From assembly GCA_000226015.1 (NCBI GenBank), contig JH153265.1, positions 393,878 to 440,715 of the forward strand: a stretch of DNA of 46,838 nt. Reading direction: 5' to 3'. The notes beneath the pieces are model-generated. The model was not told where the DNA came from, did not search any database, and saw nothing but the letters and a program-made list of their open reading frames with translations. Below are positions 13,101 through 22,334 of the stretch, piece after piece. A program made the translations under genes and the position numbers. The DNA is from Mnemiopsis leidyi. Its lineage: Eukaryota > Ctenophora > Tentaculata > Lobata > Bolinopsidae. Numbering within the stretch: position 1 is the first letter of the stretch; each line of letters starts with the position of its first letter.

Positions 13101-16100
13101 ATATTGTCATGATAGCTTATTCTCATAAGTTTTGCTGTGGTATCGTATATTCATATTCAATTATTTCTTACGTATTGTTGGCATAAAAATCTCGATAAAC
13201 TTCTGTAATATCATACTTTACAATACCAGAAAGTACACTGCGAATTTGCTGTTGTTCTAGAATTATGTAAAGAACAACCTAACCACGTCTAACTACGTCA
13301 GATAAAACACAATTGTTTCTGTTACTACTCTTACTCCAGTTAAAACTTATAAGTCCGTGGGGTCACACAGTGCAGTTCTTGTGGTTTACATGGTAGTTAT
13401 ATGACGTAGTTATTGTTTCGCTAAACTTCTAAATTTGATGTTGCCTCTATAGTGAGATTGGTCGTTGTATTATCGATATCAACATCAGGATGTGGCACCT
13501 AGCCGTGTAATTGTTCTATGGCCGGCACTGACCTATGTCCATATTCATGTACTCATTTTGTGTGGAGTTCAGTTTGAACCAGCTTTAGCTGTTGGTTACT
13601 ACATTGTGAGTTTCAAGTTTCCACGTTGGCACGTTGCCAGGATATTTATTTACGAGATTACACCGCTGTTTAGTCACAGTGTTGCTAGGTAACAGTGTTG
13701 CTAGGCTACAAAACTAGGCTACAAAATCCACCTGTCCGTTTTAACTGCTGCTCTGACAGACTGATCCTGGTAATCTGACAGACTAATCCCTATGTCCCAG
13801 TACAGACTTACAGACTTATTGTGTCCCTACTTGTGTCGTTAGTATTATAGTATCCCTATAGTATTAGGGAGATATATGCCCCTATAGGGGAAATATGGGA
13901 AAAAATTCGTGCTTAAGGTTTTGATGCTGTAAATGACTCTACTATATAGGTGTATACTTCCAGCATAAAGTTTTGTCAAACTCAATCTTGTCCGGAAAAG
14001 TCAGTACTACCTGTGTCGTTAGTTCCGGTTGTCTGCTCACTGTTGTACGTTATGTCCCGCTCTGAGATCTCTTCCGGCTCAGTCATCTCCGATATTATTG
14101 ACAACCTGAAAACACATGTTGTTATTATGGACAACCTGACAACACATGTTGTTATTATTGTCAACCTGACAACATATTATCATTAGAAAGAGGGACGAAC
14201 TGGTAAAACCTCAGAAAACACCCGTACCTGGAAGAAAGCCTCATGAGAATTTCCTCCTCAATAGATTTGTTGATAACGGGAGGTTTGGTGTTGTGGTTGG
14301 CGTTGTAAGGTGGAGGTGTCCCTGAAGTAATATCTCTGTTATGCTAGGACTCTCTGTTGCGTTGTAGTCGGAAGTTAGTACTTTTAGTCGTACTTGTAGT
14401 CAGAAGTTAGTACTTGTAGTCGTACTTGTAGTCGTTTGTCAGTTAAGAACTTTCGATGAAGCTAGGTTAGTAAGCCACCATATCTTGAGTAACTTGGCTG
14501 TGTCTTGATTTTTATCTTTTTGCATGTACTAACTGGCCAATATGCTCGCGACTATGCAAAGGCTAAGCCGTGATCACCGATGCAAAAACCGGCCAATAAT
14601 CTCTGACATCACAGTACTTTGTGCAACAGCTGCCAATACCGATGCCAGGCCAGATTCTCATACTGATGACCTGGTCAACATCAAATAACCGCATTTATGT
14701 GGAGTAAGGGCACGGAAAGTTAGGTCTTGTTTACCGAGCTGCTCATAATGCACGTGCAACTTGCTTTTTCTGAAGAGCTATATAAACAACTTTTTTCTCA
14801 CCTTCAGAGTTGGACGATAATTTAAATAATTTTACTGATTCTGGCTGTAATACTTCAATCAAGTTCTCCTATAATGGCTAATATGAACACGTGTCAGGTC
14901 ATGCTTGCCCTATCTTCTGTTTTGATATTCTGTATTTTAAGAGAATCATTTAAGAGAATCATTTAAGATATATATCCCAGTTAAATATCCCAGTTTTACT
15001 CGATGCTCTGGCTGACCTGGAATTAACTGTAAACTCTTCAAAATAACAGAAAACAGCTGCTTTCCCAATACTGTAAGCCTCGTATCCCACCTCATTATTG
15101 TGCTATTAATCACGGCAAGATATCCCAACTCAACAAGCTCGGTCTGCGATAACTGTGCTGTACCACACTGCTATAACGTCAAGGCGTGTGGTTGCTTTCA
15201 CGGTGATTAAGCTAATAGCTCCAGCCCACTGGACTGTGGCATAAGGATGATGCATTATTAAGGGTGAGGGGGGGGGTGGGTGGGGGTGAGGCACTGACCA
15301 TGACCATGACACCCTGGAATTCGCCCCATGGTGAATGGTCAAAAAACTTGACCATGACCATGGAAAATTTGGATTTTCGCCCTGGTCATAGACCATTTGA
15401 CCACAGTTATATGTCAGACTTGACAATGACCATGACTCCCGGACGAAGGCCAAATGCTCAAAGCATCGTGGTCATCTCCTCCTCCCTAGTTTAGTTCTCA
15501 GAGTATCCATCTAATTTTGTGAAATTCGCACTCATCCGTGGATACCTAATTGTAGCATAAAGTATGCTACTCTTATCAAAAGGAGCATGTCCTACTCATA
15601 CATAAAGCATTGATCTTAAAACCGTACAAGACCACACGAGATTATGCCTTCATTTACACTATCATACAGTTGCAGCGTATGATGGCAATTTTCACCATTT
15701 CTAAATTCTTCTATTAAGCTTTCTGATTTTCAATCTCGCTGAAATCCCTATCAAATTACCATTCATATTTGACTTGTGACTTTAGACCCTATAGTTGTTA
15801 GCCTTACTGTAACTCTCTGGAATCTAAAACTTTGTCTGTACTTTTCAGTAAAAGTAGTCTGTAGTTTGTATTGTAGTTTGTATTGTAGTTTGTATTGTAG
15901 TTTTTAGAGTGCTCATGGAAAAATACCTTTGTTTGATGTCTGGGAAGATTTCTTTAGAGCCAGCTTTGTTAGTTGTTGTTTTAACTGAAATTGTATTGGT
16001 CTTCATCTTTTGTACAATTTTCGAGAATGAATCCTTATATAAGTCAAATACTACAACATTTCACTGCCTAAATTTAAAAGCATTCACCTCTTTTTATAAA

Positions 16101-19100
16101 ATATAACCTATTTAAACCACCCCAAAAAGCGATTTTACTCAAAATAATGTTACAATTGTATGCAGCGCCATTATGATATTCGGCAGATCCTTAGCGTTAG
16201 TCTCAAACAGTTGTATCTCATTTGATAAGGACTAGAACTACGTAGGAAGTTCTTATTACTTTAAACTGAGGTTCAAATTGTAAGTTAAGTTAGAGAGATC
16301 GATTATAGGCCGCACCCTGGCCTGGCTGTCATGTTTAAATAATATTCATTTCACATGCTCAAACTGACCTTGTCAAACCTGCTACAATTCTTTAACTGAC
16401 TTTGTCAAAGTCACTGGACCATGGTCTGTGGACTTAAACTTGCGGGCTATTGTCAGGTACGCTTTGTTTTATGTGTGCCAAAATTTTATTATCAGCCAAC
16501 ACTCCGTATTCTTTTTCCATACTTTGAATATCGCGAATCCTCTATCTTATACCGCATTTTCACCGACTTATCACTTATTTCATATACAATTCCGACATAA
16601 AGGACAGAATCAAGGAAATGAACATAATCAAGATTCTAAGGACGTTTTCTACATTTTAACGACTTCAGTTTTAAATGTTCAAGTTGACAGCTTATAGGGA
16701 CTGATAAGTTTGTCAAAGCTTCCTTCCGAAACACAAGTTCCACCGATGTACTGACTGCCTGGCTGATGACAACAAAACTGATGACAGATAGGCGGGATGT
16801 GGAGACATTTACCATCATTACCAGACGTACTTTGTTATTCTGTTTGCAGCTTAGCGGGTAAATTACCAGACGTACTTTGTTATTCTGTTTGCAGTTTAGC
16901 GGGTAAATTATTCTGCCAACACTACTCTGATTGTTGGAGCTCAACTTTGACTTCTTTTCGCACGTGCATCAAGGAATGCAATATTCGGAAGCGAAAGAGC
17001 GTCTAATTTTACAAACGTAATGGAATGGTTCTGAACTTATTATTAGTCATAAGAGGAACACTACCAACACGAATTCAAGCTTAAACACGACTAAAAACCG
17101 ATTTCTTTCTTATGTTGGTCCAATAATTGAGGTGCAAAAGTTACCATGTTATTTCTTAATGGCACTAGCGAGTAACGTCTGACAGCATGTGTGCCGCTCT
17201 AACATGTGACACGTAATCTGACAGTTACTAAGACTGCTGCCGACAGTTACTAAGACTGCTGCTATTATTGCTAACTACTTGATAGTGATATAAAATTCTG
17301 TTTTGTTCCTAACAGCTACAGTCACGAAATTTGCTCCAGAAAATTAGTAAAATTATCCAGTTAGGTGTCGGTATTACAAGTTATCATCGTGTTGAAATAT
17401 TTTCGTTTCTATTTTTATATTTTCCTCATTTTTATAGGACGACCCACAGCATCGGATTTTTTCCAGATTCCCGTCTTACATAAATTGTTCTCCTTTCTTC
17501 ACTTTCCTTCTCCTCCGCAAAATAAGGCCTCTCACAGATAAGCTGTTAAAATTGTATACGCCCTGTTTTTCCAGCTTAGGTTTTAGTACAGAGCGTCGTC
17601 TGTTGGTGCCCCCAACCCGGGATCCTATCCCTAAACAAACGTTCTCCAAATTTGTTACCTGATTTAACTGTTGTGGTGTCAGTGTTGCTGGCTCTGTTGA
17701 TCTCTCTCTCACCTCTCCACCTTGATCTTTTGTAGAGTTTAGTTCGTCCACCATGCTCTGAAGTATTAGGTTTTAAATTCCCTTTGTCACAAATGTCACT
17801 GACATGGATTATAGACCTTGATAACTGTAACTCGTTAAAATATCAGTGAAGATACCGGCTTTACGGAACTCCTCAGTTTCACAGTCCTCACACATGAGCA
17901 CTGTAGTGAGAAATTCTTGGGAAAGTCTAGACACAAAACTCGGAGGAGCTGCTGGGAGCACTACGGAGGTGTTGATTTCAGGAAGCTTTAGGGGCATTTT
18001 GTTAAAAGTTCCTATGTTAATCAGTGAAGCTTTGCTAAATTGAAGTTTGTTGAATTAACTACGTTATCATCGCATAAGCTTTTAATCGTGTTAAAGAAGG
18101 TACAATGAGGGTCTAACACAGGCGATAATTTCCATACCAACTGTGTTGATTGTCAGTGTGGATACTGGCGGTGGTTGGAAGCTGGTTGAAAGTGCAGGCA
18201 TGTCAGCTATACATCACACTTATAGGGTGCATCACGAGTTAGTGCCAGGTTATCAGCGTGACGTGAGTTTAGTGTTAACAGTAAGTTGGGACTACTGCAT
18301 TCCTTAGTGCCGGGGAGGCTTGTGCCTCCGCAAAAAGTTTGTTCAATGTCTAAGTAGGTGGTGTATGGTGGTTCGTCACGTTTGGATTGTAAATACGTCG
18401 TTGTTTGCTACTTGATTAGAAAGTTTTGATGTTTGAGGCTGCTAAAGGGACATTTAGATCCAATGACCAACTTCAAGACTATCGTAGATTTGATGAGATG
18501 TGTGATTTCCTCCCTTAACATTATCCATGGCATTCATCTTTTGTTACACTTCAGGATAATGCCTACAGGTCAGTGAGTTAAAGTAGAGTAAGATTCTGAT
18601 GGAGATACCTGGATTAGTAGCAGAGCTTTAGGATCCAGCTGAGCAAGGGAATCCATCAGACTAGCTTTAACATCAGTCTGCTCTTTACAACCCAGCGACG
18701 ATTTGTTGTTCGTTCTGGACTGCCCTTCCGTTCGTGTTTCCGAAACATTGTCGGGTGATTTTCTTAGGTCGTGCTTCGGAGATAACCCCGTCAAATTCTT
18801 TTCACTTCGTTCCATCTCGAACTTCTCTTGACACGGCGAACTTGATAGCTCTTCGAATCTGAAATATGAGAAAAGTTAGGGTGTTTGACTGGCATTCTGA
18901 TAGTGTCCTTGTTAAATTTCAACCTACTGGTACTTGACAGTTTTTATTCTTATATTTCCGATCATTTTGTTTCTATTAATGTCACCAAAATTATTAAATC
19001 TGATGAAAACTGATAATCGTCCTATATCAATATAGCGATTTTTTGATATCTTGAAATGTTTTTCCCAGAATAAGGGACCTGTGTCTTGTGCCCTCGTCCC

Positions 19101-22100
19101 GCCTGCACATATCTACAGAACTTAGAACAGACCTTGTCACTGCATTACCGAATTATCCGCGTCGACATTTACTTTTAAAACACCTACAATTTTGTAACGA
19201 CAACAAGATATTGTTCCGTACAAAGAGCCTCACTGGATACTCGAACTCATGACTTTATATCTCATGTGGCAGCTGGAAGTCCCAACAAAAGATTGTGTGG
19301 AATGCTCCTCTTGTCTGGTCGAGTATGTCCGCCCTACCATGTGGTACTTCCTCAAACCTGCTGTCTCGTGAACAATGTGTCTTGTGTTTGTTAGCGATAC
19401 GACAGTTAATTGGATATCTTTATTTATAGCGCGACTTGCATTCTTTTGCAGAGTATGTTTTGCGTTACAAGTTTTATTCTTGTAAAGATTAATAACTCAC
19501 GTATTAATTATTAGGTTTTGTTTGCGATATTACTTATGGAGCCTTTTATCTATTTTCAATTTCCCGGGTACTATAGCAGCCCCTCCCCAGCGCTTTATAA
19601 AACGTTTTTTAATTAATTAGCTGGCCTTGCCTAATTAATTAATTAGCTGGCCTCCCCTAATGCAGACGGATACCAGTACACGGACGACTAACAATTTACA
19701 TTTCTGTTAATGTTGAATAGTCATTAACTTGAGAAACGTAGGTGTTTGAGCTTCATGAGGTTGTGATAAAGATGATAACTAACTTGTTAGAGAAGGCACT
19801 AACTATTCACTATGTCCATGATACCCTGGAATTTGTCCCATGATCATTGGTCAAAATCTTGACCATGGTCACTGACACCCAAAAACTTTCCCCGTATGGT
19901 CATGGTCAAAATGAAAATGTTACGGTCAACTATCGCGTCACCATTTTGACCATGGAAAATTATATTTTTGTCATTTTCATGGACAAAATTTTGACCACTT
20001 GACCACTGTAATATTACTATTAGATACTTGACCATGGTCGTAGTCGAAAATGTTTGACAATTCGACCATGACACCCGTAGGCCAAATGGTCAATAAATCG
20101 TGGTCATCTTACCCCCCCCCCCCCTAGTTAAATTCTCCGTCGTTCATTAATTTTTTATATCGATGCATTATGTCCTATAACGTTAATGAAAACGCGGTTA
20201 TTTGATTAAGATGAATGGGTTAAGACGAATCAATGTCGCTTGATCTAGATTTAGAATATGCGACCAGTCGGTTGGGGTTTTTTTTTCGTTTGGCCCCTTG
20301 TTTTGTTGTGGCTATCCTAACAATATCCCAATATCAGCAGCCGACTAGTCGCATATTCTAAATCTAGACCATGCGACAATGCGACATTGATACATCTTAA
20401 GCTATACATCCCATAAAAGCATAAGGACAGCTGCACATCCCTAATGACCGTATTAGGAAGAAATCTCACATGTAGAGATGTAGCTGTTCACGTGCACTGG
20501 AGGTACAATATGCAATAGTGATAAAGTGACAGTAGTTTTGCGTAGGAGCTGAGAATTGGGGTAATTATATAATTATTATTATACAGCTGTCCTTGCATTT
20601 TGTATCTGATTCTCATTACTTTTTAATTACTAGAACATTCTTCATATTTCTTTGCGCTCCCTTGGATGTAACCTGTTTTTTCTGTCAAACGTTTAACTTT
20701 ATGTAGCCCTGTGGACCAATTTGTCACATTATTAACGTTAAGTTTAAGTTTGTATCCTGTCTTCTTAATTGGGCTGTCTTAACGGTTGTAGACACGGTAT
20801 AGCTGTATAGATTTTTATTAACTTAGCAGTAGTATTATAAGATTATGATGACTAAGGATATTTCCTTAAATTTTCTGTTACATCAAACATGCGCTTGCTA
20901 TTTTGTTACAATAGATATGACTGGATACTTAAGTTTTAAGCTGTACACATATAACAGGCTTACCTGATATTTTTGTCGTCTGTTGCAGAAAGTGTGCTTG
21001 TTTCGTACAACTCAACCTTGCGCGGCTTGTAGATGCTCTGAAAGGGAGAAATTAGTCTAAGTTATAATTAACTAGTTACTGTCTACTTTAATTGTAAGAA
21101 TTGGATTAAAGTTGTCAAGAGAACGCTTTATTACTTAATTTTTGTCACTTTCTTTTCATTTCTTCTCTGCTGTTTACTCATTTCTAAACTCTACATGCCA
21201 GATGGTACATTGGATTACAGATAAAAATTTTCCTTGAAAGCGGACATCCGTCAATATTTAGAACAGTTGCAACCAGTAAGAACATGCGAAATCCTTCCAG
21301 TTTGCAGTAATTTTGGCTAAACGATTTTAGATTGATCTATTACTGCCACGTTCAATTAGTATCCTAAATTTAAGAGTGATGAATGAGGTATTTATTGACG
21401 TTTCTTTGGCTAGTCTTCTGTTTGTACTACGGCGTTACCAATCTACCGCTGCGTTAGAACTCTTGGTTGTAAACTCTGATATCGTAACTTAACGTCATTA
21501 CTTCTTGTTGATTTCCATAAACTGTTCAGCTATTATATATAAACTGATTATTGATTAAGTCCCGTGCAAGTCCATGCCTAGCACGTGTGTAATTACGTAA
21601 TAGCACGTGTGTAATTACGTAATAGAAAACCTTATCGTTGGAGGGAGCAGGAGCTACCGGCTGCTCTGTTCTGTAGTGATCAGTACTTGCACTCGACCTG
21701 CTGAGCCCTGCACTCGTTCTTGTTGCACTCGTTCTTGTTGAACTCGGCTTTGTTGAACTTGGCTTTGTTGAACTCGGCTTTGTTGAACTCGGCTTTGTTG
21801 AAGTCGGCTTTGTGGAGGTTAGTAGAATGTTTCTGCCGTTGATTCGCTGTCTTTGTTCAATCCTAATTAGGAGATTTGAGATTAGCTATTTCAATTGTGG
21901 TGGCTTCTTATTTTTTATTTGGTAAGCAAAAACTATGAAGACGATTTCTGTTGTGACTTCTATTTGAACTTAAAAGTCTTTTGATCGTAATTTGGGTTTC
22001 CACAACGACTAAATCTTGTCTACCTGCTATTTAGAGAATCAAGTAAACTCTGAAAGAACTACGAGTCATGATATTTAGGTTTCCACTAATCTTGTCTACC

Positions 22101-22334
22101 TGCTATTTAGAGACTCTAGAATCTTGTTTACCTGGTATTTAGAGACTCTAGAACGCTGACTGGTTTAAAGTTAGCATTCCGACCGGACCCGAGGTCCGTC
22201 ATACTTTTCGTAGCTCTTGTCGGACCTGAAAGGTTTCACACCGTTATTTTAGGCTCCAATATGTTCGTTTGTTATATCTGAATATTTGTCTCACCTGTCT
22301 GTATTGTTTGTAGCCTAACACTTAGTTTCAACAT
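3676..22334 (-). CDS. PDZ-domain scaffold protein, 25 exons, ~1471 aa
   Basis: Not assigned to a named family. Exons in coding order: 22334-22295, 22225-22132, 21832-21631, 21037-20964, 18858-18609, 17985-17817, 17757-17659, 14321-14228, 14105-14011, 13085-12951, 12781-12494, 9724-9643, 9281-8256, 8077-7996, 7834-7694, 7575-7465, 7242-7047, 6888-6781, 6602-6473, 6154-5978, 5849-5727, 5503-5320, 4655-4473, 4120-3977, 3864-3676. All are bounded by AG and GT, and phases agree at each junction. The one weak point is the start of the exon ending at 17817, where only the poor acceptor at 17985 fits; the better acceptor at 18034 would need one more small exon. The first ~1360 residues are low-complexity (Ser, Pro, Arg, Glu) with no enzyme signature. 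A single complete PDZ domain (about 1362-1453) ends the protein. A cytoplasmic, peptide-binding scaffold is inferred. The ATG at 22334 is the first Met after an upstream stop and is tentative. Confidence 0.8.
4099..4200. repeat. 45-bp tandem duplication covering a splice acceptor
   Basis: Units at 4099-4143 and 4144-4188, plus a partial third, share GATACAGCTCTATAACTTTC and the following CACCTG. The first unit contains the start of exon 24 and its CAG acceptor (minus strand). The second is an intronic copy with the acceptor preserved. Confidence 0.9.
4473..4655 (-). CDS. Exon 23 of the PDZ gene, partial-CRIB-like segment
   Basis: This exon is phase 0 at both ends, with acceptor TTTCCCAG and donor AAG/GTTGGG. 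It encodes 61 residues, ending with NPVSDPDNFRCIGKIIYSTT and GK immediately before the PDZ. A short (D/P)xxFRxx(G/S)xI element directly before a PDZ domain recalls the semi-CRIB/PDZ arrangement of PAR6. I regard this as suggestive only, because the CRIB histidines are missing and the segment is short. Confidence 0.8.
5320..7834 (-). CDS. Exons 15-22 of the PDZ gene, linker region
   Basis: Eight exons: 7834-7694, 7575-7465, 7242-7047, 6888-6781, 6602-6473, 6154-5978, 5849-5727, 5503-5320. Phases match at all internal junctions. Exon 17 holds an imperfect HRPDPGT(R/K)PE repeat and PPHVPPRAPIKP, a candidate SH3/WW ligand. Exon 20 ends in a Lys-rich helix (FDIDAAVAKLKIKKDMKHG). Exon 22 has a leucine-rich segment (VLLDMYSDKLSVLESNLF) likely to be helical. 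Exon 17 must start at the CTTCAG acceptor at 7243-7245. An upstream acceptor keeps the frame open further but breaks phase with exon 16. Confidence 0.8.
7996..8077 (-). CDS. Exon 14 of the PDZ gene
   Basis: A short exon encoding an Arg/Ser/Gln-rich segment ending FPPTPTSLRK. The acceptor is GCTATCAG and the donor GAAAG/GTAGGA. It receives two bases from exon 13 to rebuild a Ser codon and ends in phase 0 before exon 15. Confidence 0.8.
8256..9281 (-). CDS. Exon 13 of the PDZ gene, large Ser/Arg-rich exon
   Basis: The largest exon (1026 bp, ~342 residues), open throughout, with acceptor TCTCTCCCAG and donor ATC/GTGAGT. Its composition is dominated by Ser, Arg, Pro, Gly and Thr. Many RxxS and SP sites (for example SSRTPRSSPFAYG) suggest a phosphorylated disordered region. 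An N-terminal stretch EEKTRKQLDLQRKAVLQN is probably helical. No globular domain is recognisable. Local GC content is higher than the flanking introns. Confidence 0.88.
9643..9724 (-). CDS. Exon 12 of the PDZ gene
   Basis: An acidic exon encoding TEKEDVAPSENAISLYVDDP followed by DDAAT. The acceptor is TTTTCCCCAG and the donor CAAG/GTATCC. It joins exon 11 to exon 13 with split Gly and Ser codons. Confidence 0.82.
10256..10371. repeat. Long imperfect palindrome A
   Basis: Inverted arms ACTTTAACGCGTGTA (10265-10279) and TACACGCGTTAAAGT (10351-10365) enclose an inner, nearly perfect hairpin at 10291-10325, centred on CTTGTCTTCAAGACAAG. It could fold into a stem of about 50 base pairs with bulges. 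It lies in the 2.8-kb intron 11 of the PDZ gene and resembles a small fold-back transposon. Confidence 0.9.
10374..10442. repeat. Long imperfect palindrome B
   Basis: Arms CTGGCACGTG and CACGTGCCAG close a 69-bp stem with core CACAAGACAATGTCTTGTG. It starts three bases after palindrome A. The two share the ACAAGAC core motif and the TAATTA-type border. Confidence 0.9.
12494..12781 (-). CDS. Exon 11 of the PDZ gene, proline-rich
   Basis: Ninety-five residues. The first half is about half proline, with runs such as PPPAAPTQQPPPAV and PSPPLPPQ that fit profilin, SH3 or WW/EVH1 ligands. The second half is basic and helical (SSRERFKAAKNKSG) and ends GMNFSANYKIDKG. The acceptor is ACAACCCAG and the donor AAAG/GTGAGG. 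The proline/basic order resembles actin-regulator scaffolds, which is an inference only. Confidence 0.85.
12951..14321 (-). CDS. Exons 8-10 of the PDZ gene
   Basis: Exons 14321-14228, 14105-14011 and 13085-12951. Exon 8 encodes TPPPYNANHNTKPPVINKSI and continues into an acidic/Leu stretch. Exon 9 is acidic (SEMTEPEEISERDITYNSEQ). Exon 10 is strongly acidic (LSDLDDTLDGTDDELQDEDD). Splice consensus is good and phases agree. Confidence 0.8.
14100..14185. repeat. 30-bp tandem repeat copying the exon 9 acceptor
   Basis: Units at 14100-14129, 14130-14159 and 14160-14185. The consensus starts GACAACCTGACAACACATG. The first unit includes the first bases of exon 9 and its acceptor (CTG on plus = CAG on minus). 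All three units retain CTG, so there are three candidate acceptors in series. Confidence 0.92.
15265..15505. mobile_element. MITE-like interspersed repeat, copy 1
   Basis: The stretch is rich in TGACCATGACCATGG motifs. It carries CACCCTGGAATTCGCCCCAT on the left, and GCATCGTGGTCATCTCCTCC on the right followed by a C-rich end and CTAGTTTAGTTCTC. The left edge is G-rich, so the ends may form short inverted repeats. A longer copy in the same orientation lies at 19808-20142. No coding capacity. Intronic in the PDZ gene. Confidence 0.75.
17659..17985 (-). CDS. Exons 6-7 of the PDZ gene
   Basis: Exon 6 (17985-17817) encodes LPEINTSVVLPAAPPSFVSR and continues through EFLTTVLMCEDCETEEFRKA to SYSYQ, a more globular-looking stretch than its neighbours. 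Exon 7 (17757-17659) is basic. An alternative frame in exon 7, beginning MVDELN, is also open, but only the HGGRTKLYK frame agrees in phase with both neighbours. The exon 6 start is uncertain: the polypyrimidine-rich acceptor at 18034 is better but out of phase with exon 5. An ATG at 17997 could start a shorter transcript. Confidence 0.6.
18609..18858 (-). CDS. Exon 5 of the PDZ gene
   Basis: Eighty-three residues, hydrophilic (Ser, Lys, Glu), beginning FEELSSSPCQEKFEMERSEK and ending in a hydrophobic helix-like LAQLDPKALLLIQ. The acceptor is CATATTTCAG and the donor CCAG/GTATCT. It joins exon 4 through a split Arg codon. Confidence 0.78.
19808..20142. mobile_element. MITE-like interspersed repeat, copy 2
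   Basis: Same family and orientation as the copy at 15265-15505: GATACCCTGGAATTTGTCCC, repeated TTGACCATGGTC, then GGCCAAATGGTCAATAAATC, GTGGTCATCTT, a C-run and CTAGTTAAATTCTC. It is longer by about 100 bp through extra TGACCATGG-type internal repeats. Confidence 0.75.
20205..20415. mobile_element. Fold-back / TIR element
   Basis: Left arm from about 20217 (TTAAGACGAATCAATGTCGC, then TTTAGAATATGCGACCAGTC) is matched in reverse complement by the right arm ending near 20400 (ACTAGTCGCATATTCTAAAT). The arms are 55 bp or longer with a few mismatches, and enclose a short T-rich, G-rich loop. A non-autonomous DNA transposon is the likeliest identity; no target-site duplication could be fixed. Confidence 0.82.
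20964..21037 (-). CDS. Exon 4 of the PDZ gene
   Basis: Encodes SIYKPRKVELYETSTLSATD and DDKNI. It has an excellent acceptor (TCTCCCTTTCAG) and donor (ATCAG/GTAAGC). It starts in phase 0 and ends with two bases that complete Arg with exon 5. Confidence 0.85.
21588..21626. repeat. 22-bp direct repeat containing an E-box-like core
   Basis: Two abutting copies of GCACGTGTGTAATTACGTAATA-type sequence, just beyond the donor of exon 3. It may be a short minisatellite or a paired binding site. Confidence 0.7.
21631..21832 (-). CDS. Exon 3 of the PDZ gene with an STKPS repeat
   Basis: The N-terminal part of the exon is a coding 15-bp repeat giving S-T-K-P-S units (about six), grading into SATRTSAGLSRSSAS. 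The exon ends APSNDK, with donor AAG/GTTTTC. The repeat is Ser/Thr/Lys/Pro-rich and a likely phosphorylation target. Confidence 0.75.
22012..22151. repeat. Tandem copies of the exon 2 donor region
   Basis: 32-bp units at 22088-22119 and 22120-22151 share AATCTTGTCTACCTGCTATT and TAGAGACTCTAG. A further diverged copy lies at 22012-22040, with shared GGGTTTCCAC upstream. On the minus strand each copy carries TACCAG/GTAAAC or TAGCAG/GTAGAC, so the 5' splice site of exon 2 exists three times. Confidence 0.9.
22132..22225 (-). CDS. Exon 2 of the PDZ gene
   Basis: Encodes PTRATKSMTDLGSGRNANFK and PVSVLESLNT. The acceptor is CCTTTCAG and the donor ACCAG/GTAAAC. Phase agrees with exons 1 and 3. Confidence 0.75.
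22295..22334 (-). CDS. Probable first coding exon of the PDZ gene
   Basis: ATG at 22334, 13 codons (MLKLSVRLQTIQT) and donor ACAG/GTGAGA. A stop lies upstream in frame. A weak AG occurs two bases before the ATG. If that AG is used, the exon would continue a 5' UTR or an earlier coding exon. Confidence 0.5.

Noticed and set aside
17659..17757. Alternative exon 7 frame starting MVDELNSTKDQGG
   Set aside because: Open and plausible by composition, but its phases do not match exon 8, whereas the HGGRTKLYK frame fits both sides.
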